From LH-M37 sp965602855 (GTDB lineage: Bacteria > Pseudomonadota > Gammaproteobacteria > SZUA-229), in contig CBFCZV010000008.1 of the NCBI GenBank assembly GCA_965602855.1, positions 1 to 64,000 of the forward strand: a stretch of 64,000 nt of DNA. The letters are read 5' to 3'. Both the position numbers and the translations under genes were made by a program. Positions 27,025-34,834 of the stretch are shown here, in pieces; the first letter of the stretch is position 1; each line of letters starts with the position of its first letter. The notes beneath the pieces are model-generated. The model saw only the letters and a list, made by a program, of their open reading frames with translations, was not told the DNA's origin and ran no database searches.

Positions 27025-27318
27025 ATGCTTAAAATTTTTAGAACACTCAGTCTGATAGAAGGTCTTTCACTCATTACCCTGCTCTTTATTGCTATGCCGG
27101 CCAAATATCATTTCGCTGCTTTTGATATCATCTGGCAAGTTGGCATGACTCATGGAGTGCTCTGGCTAGCTTATATCACGCTCTCACTTGGAGTAAGCCA
27201 TAAGCAGAACTGGTCTGTGGTCTTCTGGTTGCTGGTTCTTTTTGCTTCTGTCATTCCCTTTGCCTGTTTTTTTCTTGATGGCAAATTGAAGCAGGAGCTG
27301 ATTTTAGCCAGAGCCTGA
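27025..27318 (+). CDS. DUF3817 family small membrane protein
   Basis: A 97-residue integral membrane protein with three hydrophobic helices (about residues 10-25, 40-58 and 66-84). The N-terminal FRTLSLIEGLSLITLLFIAMPAK-type start (residues 5-27) and the WQVGMTHGVLWLAYI segment match the DUF3817 family, whose function is not established. The ATG is preceded by AAAGGA at 6-8 bases. It lies 11 bases behind pilU, so it may be co-transcribed, though the pairing has no known functional meaning. Confidence 0.8.
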   Translation: MLKIFRTLSLIEGLSLITLLFIAMPAKYHFAAFDIIWQVGMTHGVLWLAYITLSLGVSHKQNWSVVFWLLVLFASVIPFACFFLDGKLKQELILARA

Positions 27319-27373
27319 TTTTTGTAAATGAAAACTAACTTCACCACATAAATAACCCTCAAGGAGAATCTTC

Positions 27374-27952
27374 ATGAAACAATCTTTATCCCTGTTTTTT
27401 ATTCTGTTGTTTTCTGTTACAGGATCAGTTCATGCATTTAATGGCCCCTACCCACCGTCTAATCAGACCATAGAAAATCCTGTAAACACAATTCAGGTCG
27501 CACTGGATAAGCTGCAAAAATTCAGCACTAACAGGGACAACACCAGACCTGAGCTGCTGCGTGGTTTTATTGAAAATGAAATTATTCCGCACTTTGCTTT
27601 TGACCAGATGACATACTGGATAGCTGGTCCATTTGCACGGCGCATGAATACAGCAAATCTGTCAGAACTAGAAACTCGCGTTAAGAAAGCCTTTCTTACC
27701 AGTCTGGATAAGCATCTGAGTAATTACAATGCCAGCTCAATTCGATTCAATTTTCGACGTGCGCAATATCGAAGAAATAATGAGGCTCTTGTTTCAGTCT
27801 TACTTTTTAGCCCCAATCAGCGCCCTGACCGACTCGATTTTCGCATGAAGGCAAATGGTAATAGCTGGAAAATTATTGACGTAACGGCTAATGGTATCAG
27901 CGCTGCGCTGTATTATCGTAAGCATTTCATTTCGACATTACGTCAATACTAA
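27374..27952 (+). CDS. mlaC: MlaC/Ttg2D-like periplasmic phospholipid-binding protein
   Basis: A 192-residue exported protein with a signal peptide (residues 1-21, ending VHA). The MlaC/Tgt2 family core has PHFAFDQMTYWIAGPFARRM and an end of NSWKIIDVTANGISAALYYRKHF, closely matching the family phrase VIDVxVEGVSLVxNYRxxF. MlaC carries phospholipids between the outer-membrane and inner-membrane Mla complexes. Here it stands alone: no mlaA, B, D, E or F genes are nearby. A good AAGGAG site precedes the ATG. A strong terminator follows 130 bases downstream. Confidence 0.85.
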   Translation: MKQSLSLFFILLFSVTGSVHAFNGPYPPSNQTIENPVNTIQVALDKLQKFSTNRDNTRPELLRGFIENEIIPHFAFDQMTYWIAGPFARRMNTANLSELETRVKKAFLTSLDKHLSNYNASSIRFNFRRAQYRRNNEALVSVLLFSPNQRPDRLDFRMKANGNSWKIIDVTANGISAALYYRKHFISTLRQY

Positions 27953-28081
27953 GTAATAATTTTATATTAATTAGTAGGCAATAATACATTCATCGCAGCC
28001 TTTGTCTGTTGCAGAAAGATTATGATTTGTTTAAACAGTTTTATGATAACCACAAATCATAATGACTTTAAAAACAAACAT

Positions 28082-28111
28082 AAAAAAGCCGGGGCAAGCC
28101 CCGGCTTTTTT
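28082..28111. terminator. bidirectional rho-independent terminator
   Basis: A 7-bp GC-rich stem, GCCGGGG/CCCCGGC, with a CAAG loop is flanked by six A on the left and six T on the right, so it can end transcription in both directions. It lies between the convergent mlaC (plus) and lipoprotein (minus) genes. Confidence 0.9.
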
Positions 28112-28139
28112 ATTTATCATATTACAAAATATCCTAATC

Positions 28140-29780
28140 TTATTTAGGCTGTGTAAAATCACCTAGCAATTTGAAGAAAGGAATATATTTCTTCTTAAGA
28201 TCAAGCGACTTAACTGCAATGTCTCCGCTGTTATCATTAGTAGCATCATAAGCAGCCAAATCATCCACCAAAGCAACAACATTCGTATTTTGTGCAGCCA
28301 ATGTTACATCCAGATCACCAGCAGTCAGCCCCCATGCTGCATAATCAAGTACATCAACCTGTGTACCCATATTCGCAAATGCTGTTTGTAATGCTGGCAT
28401 CAGGGCATTGATGTCATCTACTTGTTGAGCTGTCAATGATGACTCTGCTGCACCAGTAGGTGCTGCTATCGCTACGATTGCCTCGAACGCCGAATGGTAC
28501 TCATTCATACGAGTCATTATCGTTACGTGATTCTCATAGGTAGCGCAGATGTGGTACATCGCAGAACTGATCGCCTCGATGGCAGCATGGGCACCATTTG
28601 CTTTTGCTTCAGCAAGGTCTGCAGCAGCACCAACAGTCGTCATCGCTTCTGCAAGTTTTGCCTGTGCCGCCATCATGTCCGTAGCCCAATTAAGACCACC
28701 TACCAAACTCATAGGAAAGTGCGCACCAAATGCTCCCATTTTGCCTGCATAGGCATTAAGAAGGTTTATCGTTCCAGCATGACCGCCGCATGTTGGTTCT
28801 GCATCTGGCGGATTACCCGTACAATACATCGCTGGAATAATCGCCTTGTTAGAAGCAATAATGTCAGCCATGAATGGGTTGATGAAATCGCCGAAAGCAA
28901 GGAATACTGGGACAAATTTCTTCTTGACCATTTCAGCCAGAGAAATCATGGTGTCACAGTCTGTTGTTGGAGCAACATTAGCTGCAACTTGGACATCAAG
29001 GCCTTTAGCTAAATAGATACTAGAATCACAGGTCTCTACAACAGCATTGAGACTAGCAACTATCTGTTTCATACCAGGAGCCTCTGGGTCATCATTGCTA
29101 ATATTCGCCGCCAGCACTGCCGCCTTCTCTGCACCTAAACTATAGATTTCATTTACACTATTGCCATCACCATAACTAGTTACCAGTGCATCCCAATCGG
29201 CACTAAAGGCGGGCAGTGTGTCGCCTAACGCAGTCTGAAGCGCTAGCACATCTGATGTAACTGGAGTCGCTATCGCACTAAATGTTACGAAAGCCGCATC
29301 TACTGTTTCCATCGAGTGATGGGCTGCGGTAACATTATCAAAGAAATATTCAATACCATTATCCGTACGCAGATCTGACCATGTATCACGCATTGACTCT
29401 AATTCAGTATGTGCGGTTGTTAAATCAGCAGGATAAGAAGCAATTGCTGCATAATAATCTGAAGCTGTGGTGATATTGGCATCAACACTACCAAAATAAG
29501 CATCCCAGTCTAAATAATCAGCATATGTAGCTTTATAACCAGCCCAGACAGTACTGGTTCCGTCAAGAGTATTCGCTGCATCTTGTACATTACCCATATT
29601 TTCCGCAGTCAAATTGCTATAAAACAACGCTGGCACATAAGCCTTATCTAACTCTGCGGTATCGTTCAACGCAGTAGCACCCAGAGCAGGGGGTACAGTA
29701 TTAGTACTATCACTACTACAGCCTAAAATGGTGCCACTCAATATTGTGGCTGTTATAACTCCTAGATACTTCCTCATCAT
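28140..29780 (-). CDS. repeat-containing lipoprotein of unknown function
   Basis: A 546-residue lipoprotein: signal sequence with lipobox TILGC (Cys21). The mature chain is almost all helical, Ala/Asp-rich and acidic, and I do not recognise the family. A short phrase recurs three times at about 240-residue intervals: LDKAYVPALFYSNL (44-57), VKKKFVPVFLAFGDFINPF (285-303) and LKKKYIPFFKLLGDFTQPK (528-546). This suggests two tandem ~240-residue helical units, with the phrase at each boundary. Four to five Cys lie in the second unit (251, 275, 320, 331, 412). The gene is preceded by GGAGG 4 bases before the first ATG; a second ATG follows at once. It shares the orientation of the small membrane protein and sqr upstream but is separated by 293 bases. 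Confidence 0.8.
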   Translation of the reverse strand: MMRKYLGVITATILSGTILGCSSDSTNTVPPALGATALNDTAELDKAYVPALFYSNLTAENMGNVQDAANTLDGTSTVWAGYKATYADYLDWDAYFGSVDANITTASDYYAAIASYPADLTTAHTELESMRDTWSDLRTDNGIEYFFDNVTAAHHSMETVDAAFVTFSAIATPVTSDVLALQTALGDTLPAFSADWDALVTSYGDGNSVNEIYSLGAEKAAVLAANISNDDPEAPGMKQIVASLNAVVETCDSSIYLAKGLDVQVAANVAPTTDCDTMISLAEMVKKKFVPVFLAFGDFINPFMADIIASNKAIIPAMYCTGNPPDAEPTCGGHAGTINLLNAYAGKMGAFGAHFPMSLVGGLNWATDMMAAQAKLAEAMTTVGAAADLAEAKANGAHAAIEAISSAMYHICATYENHVTIMTRMNEYHSAFEAIVAIAAPTGAAESSLTAQQVDDINALMPALQTAFANMGTQVDVLDYAAWGLTAGDLDVTLAAQNTNVVALVDDLAAYDATNDNSGDIAVKSLDLKKKYIPFFKLLGDFTQPK

Positions 29781-30073
29781 CTTTCCTCCAAACGGAACCT
29801 TGTATTGTTATTTAAATAGCTAATTTTTGATCATTCTTATTATTATGCTCACGGATAGTAACAGAAGTCTTTCCCATGGCAAAATAATGGTTTTATGACA
29901 GTTTTGATCATTTGGGGACTTTCTTACTAAATAACAGGAGGAGAGTGCATCAATATACTTCAGACAACACTAATGTTACAGAAAAATATTTCTGTATTTT
30001 TTGGTATCTTAATTACCAAAAGAGACCTGATTACTACTGGTAAATTACAAAATAACGAAGATAAACAGCTTTT
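29781..30073. other. gene-free AT-rich intergenic stretch with weak hairpins
   Basis: About 290 bases without a convincing gene. It holds two AT-rich hairpins: ACAGAAA-AATA-TTTCTGT at 29979-29996 followed by a T run, and TTGGTA-N7-TACCAA directly after. They could weakly terminate plus-strand transcription or shape the leader of the lipoprotein gene. The lipoprotein promoter should lie here, but I could not pick one with confidence. No sigma-54 core was found. Confidence 0.4.
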
Positions 30074-30457
30074 TTATACTTTTTTCCAATATAAGCCACC
30101 GGCGGCGGTTGCAACGATTGAGAGTATATAGATGACAACACCTGTCATCGTTAGATCTGAATTCTCAAGAGTGGGAATGATCATGCCACTGGCGGTGATA
30201 AGACCAACAGTAAGACAGTGGGGGTATATTTTTGTTCTGGCAATATCTGCGGTGATAAAACCACCATAAAACATGATTGCTATAAAAGCGGGAATGCCTA
30301 CAAGGTATCTAAAAGAACCCGCAATATCATTTAGGAAGGGATAATCTTTTGCCAGAGAGTTATAGGCGACGGCTAAAAAAAGATACGCAAGCTGCATCAC
30401 CAGAACAGCAACAATAATAAACAAACTGCCTGCGCCGATGGCTTTTAAACTTTTCAT
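30074..30457 (-). CDS. small four-helix membrane protein, unknown
   Basis: A 127-residue hydrophobic protein with four predicted transmembrane helices (about residues 10-32, 50-65, 78-95 and 103-122). Short loops include LAKDYPFLNDIAGSFRY and a closing GGLYWKKV. I do not recognise the family. It lies 150 bases downstream of sqr on the same strand, so it may share the sulfide-responsive transcript, but a function cannot be stated. Confidence 0.65.
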   Translation of the reverse strand: MKSLKAIGAGSLFIIVAVLVMQLAYLFLAVAYNSLAKDYPFLNDIAGSFRYLVGIPAFIAIMFYGGFITADIARTKIYPHCLTVGLITASGMIIPTLENSDLTMTGVVIYILSIVATAAGGLYWKKV

Positions 30458-30607
30458 AGATTATTTGTTTTGTATTAAAATTAGATGAATACGCCGTACG
30501 CGTCCTCGCTACTTTACTGGAATCAATGACAAAATGAAATGGAACAATGGCATCCCTGCTCTCGCCTGAGGTTTTCCCACCTCAATCACCAAATCAATTT
30601 GTATTTT

Positions 30608-31879
30608 CTAATCTTCCAGTTTTTTAATACCCAGTGTTTTAAGTATAAAACGTTCGTACAATGGATCTGTATTGCCTTTTCTCATTTTACGAATGAAGTA
30701 TTTCTCAAACCCGATCTTCGCCTGATGCACCCACTTGCCTTTCTTGAACCAGGTGACATTGCGTGGAGGTATTTGTGGCAGTGCAACAAAGGCCGCACCG
30801 GTATCTCCCATATCTGCCAGGCAGATGGCATTCCAGGTGGCACAGGATTCGGGCGCTTTACCCGCAATTTCACTGGCAATATTTTGCACAATGGCAGTCG
30901 CCATGGACTCGATCATATAACCGGTTTTAGGTGCACCGGTTGCTACGGGTGTAGCTTCAACAGGAGGAATAGCGACACAGACACCAGCTGAATAAATATT
31001 GGTATATTTTGGATTACGCTGGTGTTCATCAATCATGACAAAACCACGTGGGTTGCATAAGCCTTCAACTTCTGCGACCGCATCAACGCCCTTGAATGCA
31101 GGCAGCATCATTGAATAATTGAAAGGCAGTTCATGTTGTTTTTTAACATTACCCTCATCATCCATTTCATCCACAAACATCATGCCGTCTTCAACCTTGG
31201 TGGTTTTTGCATTGGTGATAAATTTAATGTTGTGATTGCGTAGATCACTTTCCAGCATGCCTCTGGAGTCACCGACACCGCCAAGACCAAGATGGCCGAT
31301 ATAAGGCTCTGAGGTTACAAACGTCATCGGCACTTTATTGCGCATTTTCTTTTTACGCAGTGCACAATCGAGAATAAAGGCAAATTCATAAGCGGGGCCA
31401 AAGCAGCTGGCAAAAGGCATGGCGCCAATAACGACAGGGCCAGGATTTTCAAGCAGCTTGTTGTAGTCACCCATAGCCGTCTCGGCATGCTCTGCAGTAC
31501 AAATTGAAGCGGTATGACCTTCAGGGCCAGAGCCCGGCACCTCTTCAAAAGCCAGCCTCGGGCCGGTGGTGATAACCAGATAATCGTAATCAACCGGATC
31601 ACCGTTGCTCAGCTCCAGCTTGTTATTCTCAGCATCAATTTTGGTTACTCGATCCTGAATAAAATTGATGCCTTTTTTCGCCAGCACCGGTGACAGTGGC
31701 ACTGAGATATTTTCCTTGGTGCGCCAGCCAACGGCGACCCATGGGTTGGATGGAGTGAACTGGAAATGATCACGCTCATTAATAATGGTGATCTGATGGG
31801 TCTTTTCCAGCTCTTCTTTCATTTCATAAGCGCAGGGCAATCCACCCACCCCGGCTCCTAATATGACGATATGTGCCAT
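30608..31879 (-). CDS. sqr: sulfide:quinone oxidoreductase, type I
   Basis: A 423-residue FAD enzyme that oxidises sulfide to sulfane sulfur and passes electrons to the quinone pool. It has the N-terminal FAD fold (HIVILGAGVGGLPCAYEM) and all three catalytic Cys: C127 (ASICTAEH), C159 (FASCFGPAYEF) and C353 (WNAICLADMGD). These correspond to C128, C160 and C356 of the Acidithiobacillus ferrooxidans enzyme, which it resembles throughout. The C-terminus has the amphipathic membrane-binding segment (WVHQAKIGFEKYFIRKM). I chose the ATG at 31879: GAGGA lies about 8 bases upstream, and a longer frame from 31924 would start inside the sigma-54 promoter. It is divergent from fisR. Confidence 0.95.
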   Translation of the reverse strand: MAHIVILGAGVGGLPCAYEMKEELEKTHQITIINERDHFQFTPSNPWVAVGWRTKENISVPLSPVLAKKGINFIQDRVTKIDAENNKLELSNGDPVDYDYLVITTGPRLAFEEVPGSGPEGHTASICTAEHAETAMGDYNKLLENPGPVVIGAMPFASCFGPAYEFAFILDCALRKKKMRNKVPMTFVTSEPYIGHLGLGGVGDSRGMLESDLRNHNIKFITNAKTTKVEDGMMFVDEMDDEGNVKKQHELPFNYSMMLPAFKGVDAVAEVEGLCNPRGFVMIDEHQRNPKYTNIYSAGVCVAIPPVEATPVATGAPKTGYMIESMATAIVQNIASEIAGKAPESCATWNAICLADMGDTGAAFVALPQIPPRNVTWFKKGKWVHQAKIGFEKYFIRKMRKGNTDPLYERFILKTLGIKKLED

Positions 31880-31920
31880 GTTCTTTTCCTCATTCGTGTT
31901 GTGATATAGATAAATACAAG

Positions 31921-31935
31921 GCAAGGATCAGGCCA
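31921..31935 (-). promoter_or_regulatory. sigma-54 promoter of sqr
   Basis: On the minus strand TGGCCTGATCCTTGC has the invariant GG and GC dinucleotides separated by exactly 10 bases, and fits the TGGCAC-N5-TTGC consensus except in the weakly conserved positions. The predicted transcription start is near 31909, about 30 bases before the sqr ATG. A sigma-54 activator gene (fisR) is directly divergent. Confidence 0.8.
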
Positions 31936-32030
31936 ATACAAAACATTTACAATTAAAACAACAAGATAGGATTTATGTATGATTCTGATTAACGGATATG
32001 TATTAAATAACCCGAAAAACTATGCCAATT

Positions 32031-32046
32031 ATGACAGCTGTGTCAT
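32031..32046. promoter_or_regulatory. inverted repeat 1, candidate FisR enhancer site
   Basis: ATGACA-GCTG-TGTCAT is a perfect palindrome, centred about 130 bases upstream of the predicted sqr transcription start. That is the usual range for sigma-54 activator sites. It shares the half-site TGACA with the second repeat. Confidence 0.65.
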
Positions 32047-32052
32047 GATGAC

Positions 32053-32068
32053 CTGTCAAAAATGACAG
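32053..32068. promoter_or_regulatory. inverted repeat 2, candidate FisR enhancer site
   Basis: CTGTCA-AAAA-TGACAG is a perfect inverted repeat whose centre lies 22 bp (two helical turns) from that of repeat 1, so two regulator dimers could bind one DNA face. The half-sites are related but inverted relative to repeat 1. It ends 32 bases before the fisR start codon and could also allow autoregulation. Confidence 0.6.
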
Positions 32069-32100
32069 TTCCTACTAAATTATCACAGGCTTATTAGTTA

Positions 32101-33420
32101 ATGACATCAAAACGAACCTCCAAAATAAATCTGGATGATGACAAGTTCCTTGATGGCTTGCTCAATAGCTACACTAATCCAACGATATTTATGGACAAAA
32201 ACTACGTCATCGTTGCGGCCAATGAGGCCTATCAAAAACAATACGGTTTTAAAGTCGATGGCAAAAGCCATTGCTACGAAATATCCCATCACTATAAAAA
32301 GCCCTGTGATCTGGCAGGCGAGACCTGCCCACTCAAACTCTGCCTCGAAAGCAATACGGCGCAACGCTCTTTGCACGTCCACCACACCGAGCACGGTGAT
32401 GAACACGTCGATGTTCAATTGAGCCCCATTCACGATGAGAACGGAGAAATAGCCTATTTTCTGGAAACCATGGCACCAGTTAAATGCGCCAGCACCACAC
32501 CACAGGCCGAAGGGCTGGTGGGCCATTCGATTGCTTTCAACACCGTTATCGAAATGGTGCAGCGAGTTGCCTGTAGCGATGTCAGTGTTTTGATACAGGG
32601 TGAATCGGGAACTGGCAAAGAGCTGGTAGCCGAGGCCATTCATAAAGCCAGCAGCCGAGCCAAAGGCCCTTTTGTCGCGGTGGATTGTTCAGGGCTGACC
32701 GAATCATTATTTGAAAGCGAATTATTCGGCCATGAAAAAGGGGCTTTTACCGGTGCACAGGCACGAAAGATAGGGCTAGTCGAAGCCGCTGGTGGCGGCA
32801 CTTTGTTTTTGGATGAAACTGGGGATATCCCGCTCAATCTACAAACCAAGCTACTGCGCTTAATGGAGACGGGATCATTCAGGCGAGTTGGCGGCGTTGA
32901 ATCTTTAAAGGCCGATTTTCGTCTGGTCTCTGCGACCCATAGAAATTTAAGATCAATGGTCGATGCCGGTGAGTTCAGACAGGATCTGTATTACCGTATA
33001 AGCGCTTTTCCCCTGCATCTACCCGCATTGAGAGAACGCACAGAAGACATCCCCCTGCTGGTTGACTCGTTGCTGAAAAGATATTATTCCGAATATGAAA
33101 TCACCATGTCAGAAGCCGCTTTAAACCAACTTCAACACTACCCCTTTCCCGGCAATATTCGTGAACTCAGCAACATCGTCCAGCGGGCAACTTTGATGGC
33201 CGATGGCGATGTTATAGAAAGTCAGCATCTACCAGAAGAGTGTGCCATCGAAATTAATAATAAAGATAAAAACTGTTTTTCCGATCTTATTACTTTGAAA
33301 GAACTGGAAAAACGTTATTTAGAGTGGGCCATGATGCACATTGACAATAAAGTAGAGCTAGCCAAAAAACTGGGCATCAGTGAACGTACCTTATATAGAA
33401 AACTTGAACAACTGGATTAA
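32101..33420 (+). CDS. fisR: FisR-type sigma-54 activator, sulfane-sulfur sensor
   Basis: A 439-residue regulator: N-terminal PAS-like sensor (about 15-125), AAA+ domain (about 140-370; Walker A GESGTGKE, GAFTGA loop) and Fis-type helix-turn-helix (about 395-437). The sensor has Cys at 58, 69, 76 and 81. The first three are spaced 11 and 7 residues apart, as are C53, C64 and C71 of Cupriavidus FisR, which react with sulfane sulfur and switch on ATPase activity. The gene faces sqr across a region with a sigma-54 promoter and two palindromes. It therefore probably activates sqr when polysulfide or persulfide builds up. The spacing match is seen; the sensing is inferred from the family. Confidence 0.9.
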   Translation: MTSKRTSKINLDDDKFLDGLLNSYTNPTIFMDKNYVIVAANEAYQKQYGFKVDGKSHCYEISHHYKKPCDLAGETCPLKLCLESNTAQRSLHVHHTEHGDEHVDVQLSPIHDENGEIAYFLETMAPVKCASTTPQAEGLVGHSIAFNTVIEMVQRVACSDVSVLIQGESGTGKELVAEAIHKASSRAKGPFVAVDCSGLTESLFESELFGHEKGAFTGAQARKIGLVEAAGGGTLFLDETGDIPLNLQTKLLRLMETGSFRRVGGVESLKADFRLVSATHRNLRSMVDAGEFRQDLYYRISAFPLHLPALRERTEDIPLLVDSLLKRYYSEYEITMSEAALNQLQHYPFPGNIRELSNIVQRATLMADGDVIESQHLPEECAIEINNKDKNCFSDLITLKELEKRYLEWAMMHIDNKVELAKKLGISERTLYRKLEQLD

Positions 33421-33492
33421 GAAAATCTTCTCACTCGTTATTTTTTGCTCTATCATTCGCAACCATAAACTATACCCTGAGGAAATATTAAG

Positions 33493-33975
33493 ATGAAACC
33501 AGCAGACAAATCAGTATTAATAGAAAACAAAAGTCGAAGAGAGATATTACTTGGCGCTTCAGCTATAGCAGCAACACTAGCAAGTAGCACCGCATTCTCT
33601 GCTACCGACCATAGTAACCACAACATGCATAAGCACCAGTCAAACAGCAATGAAGACATCATCAATGCAGCGCTGGATTGCGTTAAAACAGGGCTTGCCT
33701 GTAATGACCACTGTATCGAGTTACTAAAAGATGGTGACACATCCATCGTTAAGTGCATGGACGTTCTGGCAGAATCACTCGCCATGTGTACCGCTCTCTC
33801 ACAGATGGCCTCCTATCAGTCATCACATTTACCTGAGCTTGCAAAACTATGCATCGCTGTCTGTGAAGACTGTGAGAAAGAATGTCGCAAACATGAAAAG
33901 AAACACGCCGCCTGTAAAGCCTGCGCCGACTCATGCAATGACTGCATAAAAGCCTGTAAAAAAGTAGCCGCTTAA
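33493..33975 (+). CDS. csp1: Tat-exported Cys-rich four-helix protein, Csp1-like copper store
   Basis: A 160-residue protein. The N-terminus has a twin-arginine motif (SRREILLG) and hydrophobic segment, with cleavage likely after residue 37 (AFSA). The mature part has a His-rich start (HSNHNMHKH) and then four helices with 14 Cys in CxxxC/CxxC patterns (CIAVCEDCEKEC, ACKACADSCNDCIKACKK). This matches Csp1-type copper storage proteins, which are Tat-exported and bind many Cu(I) ions with about 13 core Cys. It follows fisR by 72 bases with a GAGG site before the ATG, and may share a transcript. Binding of other soft metals or sulfur cannot be excluded. Confidence 0.85.
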   Translation: MKPADKSVLIENKSRREILLGASAIAATLASSTAFSATDHSNHNMHKHQSNSNEDIINAALDCVKTGLACNDHCIELLKDGDTSIVKCMDVLAESLAMCTALSQMASYQSSHLPELAKLCIAVCEDCEKECRKHEKKHAACKACADSCNDCIKACKKVAA

Positions 33976-33998
33976 GCAAATAAAACTTTGTCCCCACG

Positions 33999-34733
33999 AT
34001 GAGTGACTCAAGCTGTTCCAGCAATAACTCAATCATAGATTTATATACTGATCTTGCGAACAACCCCGAAAAGGATTTCGGTTGGGACAAAGGCATTAAC
34101 AATGCAAAAAATCATCATTATAAAGACGAATGGTTACAGGCCATTCCACAGCAGGTGTGGCAATACTGTGCCGCGGTCGGCAATCCATTTGAGTTAGGTG
34201 CGTTCAACAAAGGCGATTCTGTTCTTGATATAGGCTGTGGCGCTGGTGTTGATTTATGCGTAGCTTCACTACTCGTTGGCGAAACGGGAAAGGTCTCTGG
34301 CATCGATATAACCCCTGCCATGGTTGAACTGGCAAATGACAACGCCAAAGCATCTGGACTCAATAATGTTCAGGCTTTTGAAGCCACTTTTGAAAACCTG
34401 CCCATTAAAGATGAATCAATAAACATTGTAATTTCAAACGGTGCTATTAATCTTGCCAGCGCTAAAGAAAAAGTCTTTGCTGAAATATATCGAATTCTAA
34501 GCACCGGCGGCGCTTTGTACTTTGCCGACATGATTAAGAATAAAAGCAATTCAAAACCATCTTCCTGCTCGGGAGAATCATGGGCCGACTGCGTGGCAGG
34601 CACTCTGCATGGCGACGAACTTATAAACCTAATAAAAAAAGTCGGTTTTACTAATGTTGAGCACGTAGCACTCACCCATTACAAAACCTCAGACTCAACT
34701 ATCGGCGCAACTTTTATAGCCTATAAAGATTAA
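33999..34733 (+). CDS. SAM-dependent methyltransferase, ArsM-like
   Basis: A 244-residue class I methyltransferase with motif I VLDIGCGAGVDLC (residues 75-87), GIDITPAMVELA and NIVISNGAINLA. The overall sequence resembles arsenite methyltransferases. It keeps one Cys of that family (C198, in DCVAGTLHG) but has Gly where ArsM proteins usually have Cys in the SNCVINL segment. The N-terminal Cys motif is reduced to SSC near residue 6. The full arsenite-binding Cys set is therefore not evident, and the substrate may be another metalloid or a thiol. It follows the Csp1-like gene by 23 bases. Confidence 0.75.
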   Translation: MSDSSCSSNNSIIDLYTDLANNPEKDFGWDKGINNAKNHHYKDEWLQAIPQQVWQYCAAVGNPFELGAFNKGDSVLDIGCGAGVDLCVASLLVGETGKVSGIDITPAMVELANDNAKASGLNNVQAFEATFENLPIKDESINIVISNGAINLASAKEKVFAEIYRILSTGGALYFADMIKNKSNSKPSSCSGESWADCVAGTLHGDELINLIKKVGFTNVEHVALTHYKTSDSTIGATFIAYKD

Positions 34734-34834
34734 AAACTAAACTGTCGGCAAACAACATTAGCCACTCTATATTCTCCTAATAATTAGCTTAATGGTATAA
34801 GCTCTAAGAATAGCCTTAGCACATAGAGCCTGAC

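Noticed and set aside
29945..30043. 32-codon GTG frame with an AGGAGG just upstream, in the intergenic region
   Set aside because: The spacing to GTG is too short and the frame runs through two AT-rich hairpins. There is no independent support.
31880..31924. 15-residue N-terminal extension of SQR from an ATG at 31924
   Set aside because: This start lies within the sigma-54 -12 element and upstream of the predicted transcription start. The ATG at 31879 has a GAGGA site and gives the normal FAD-fold start.
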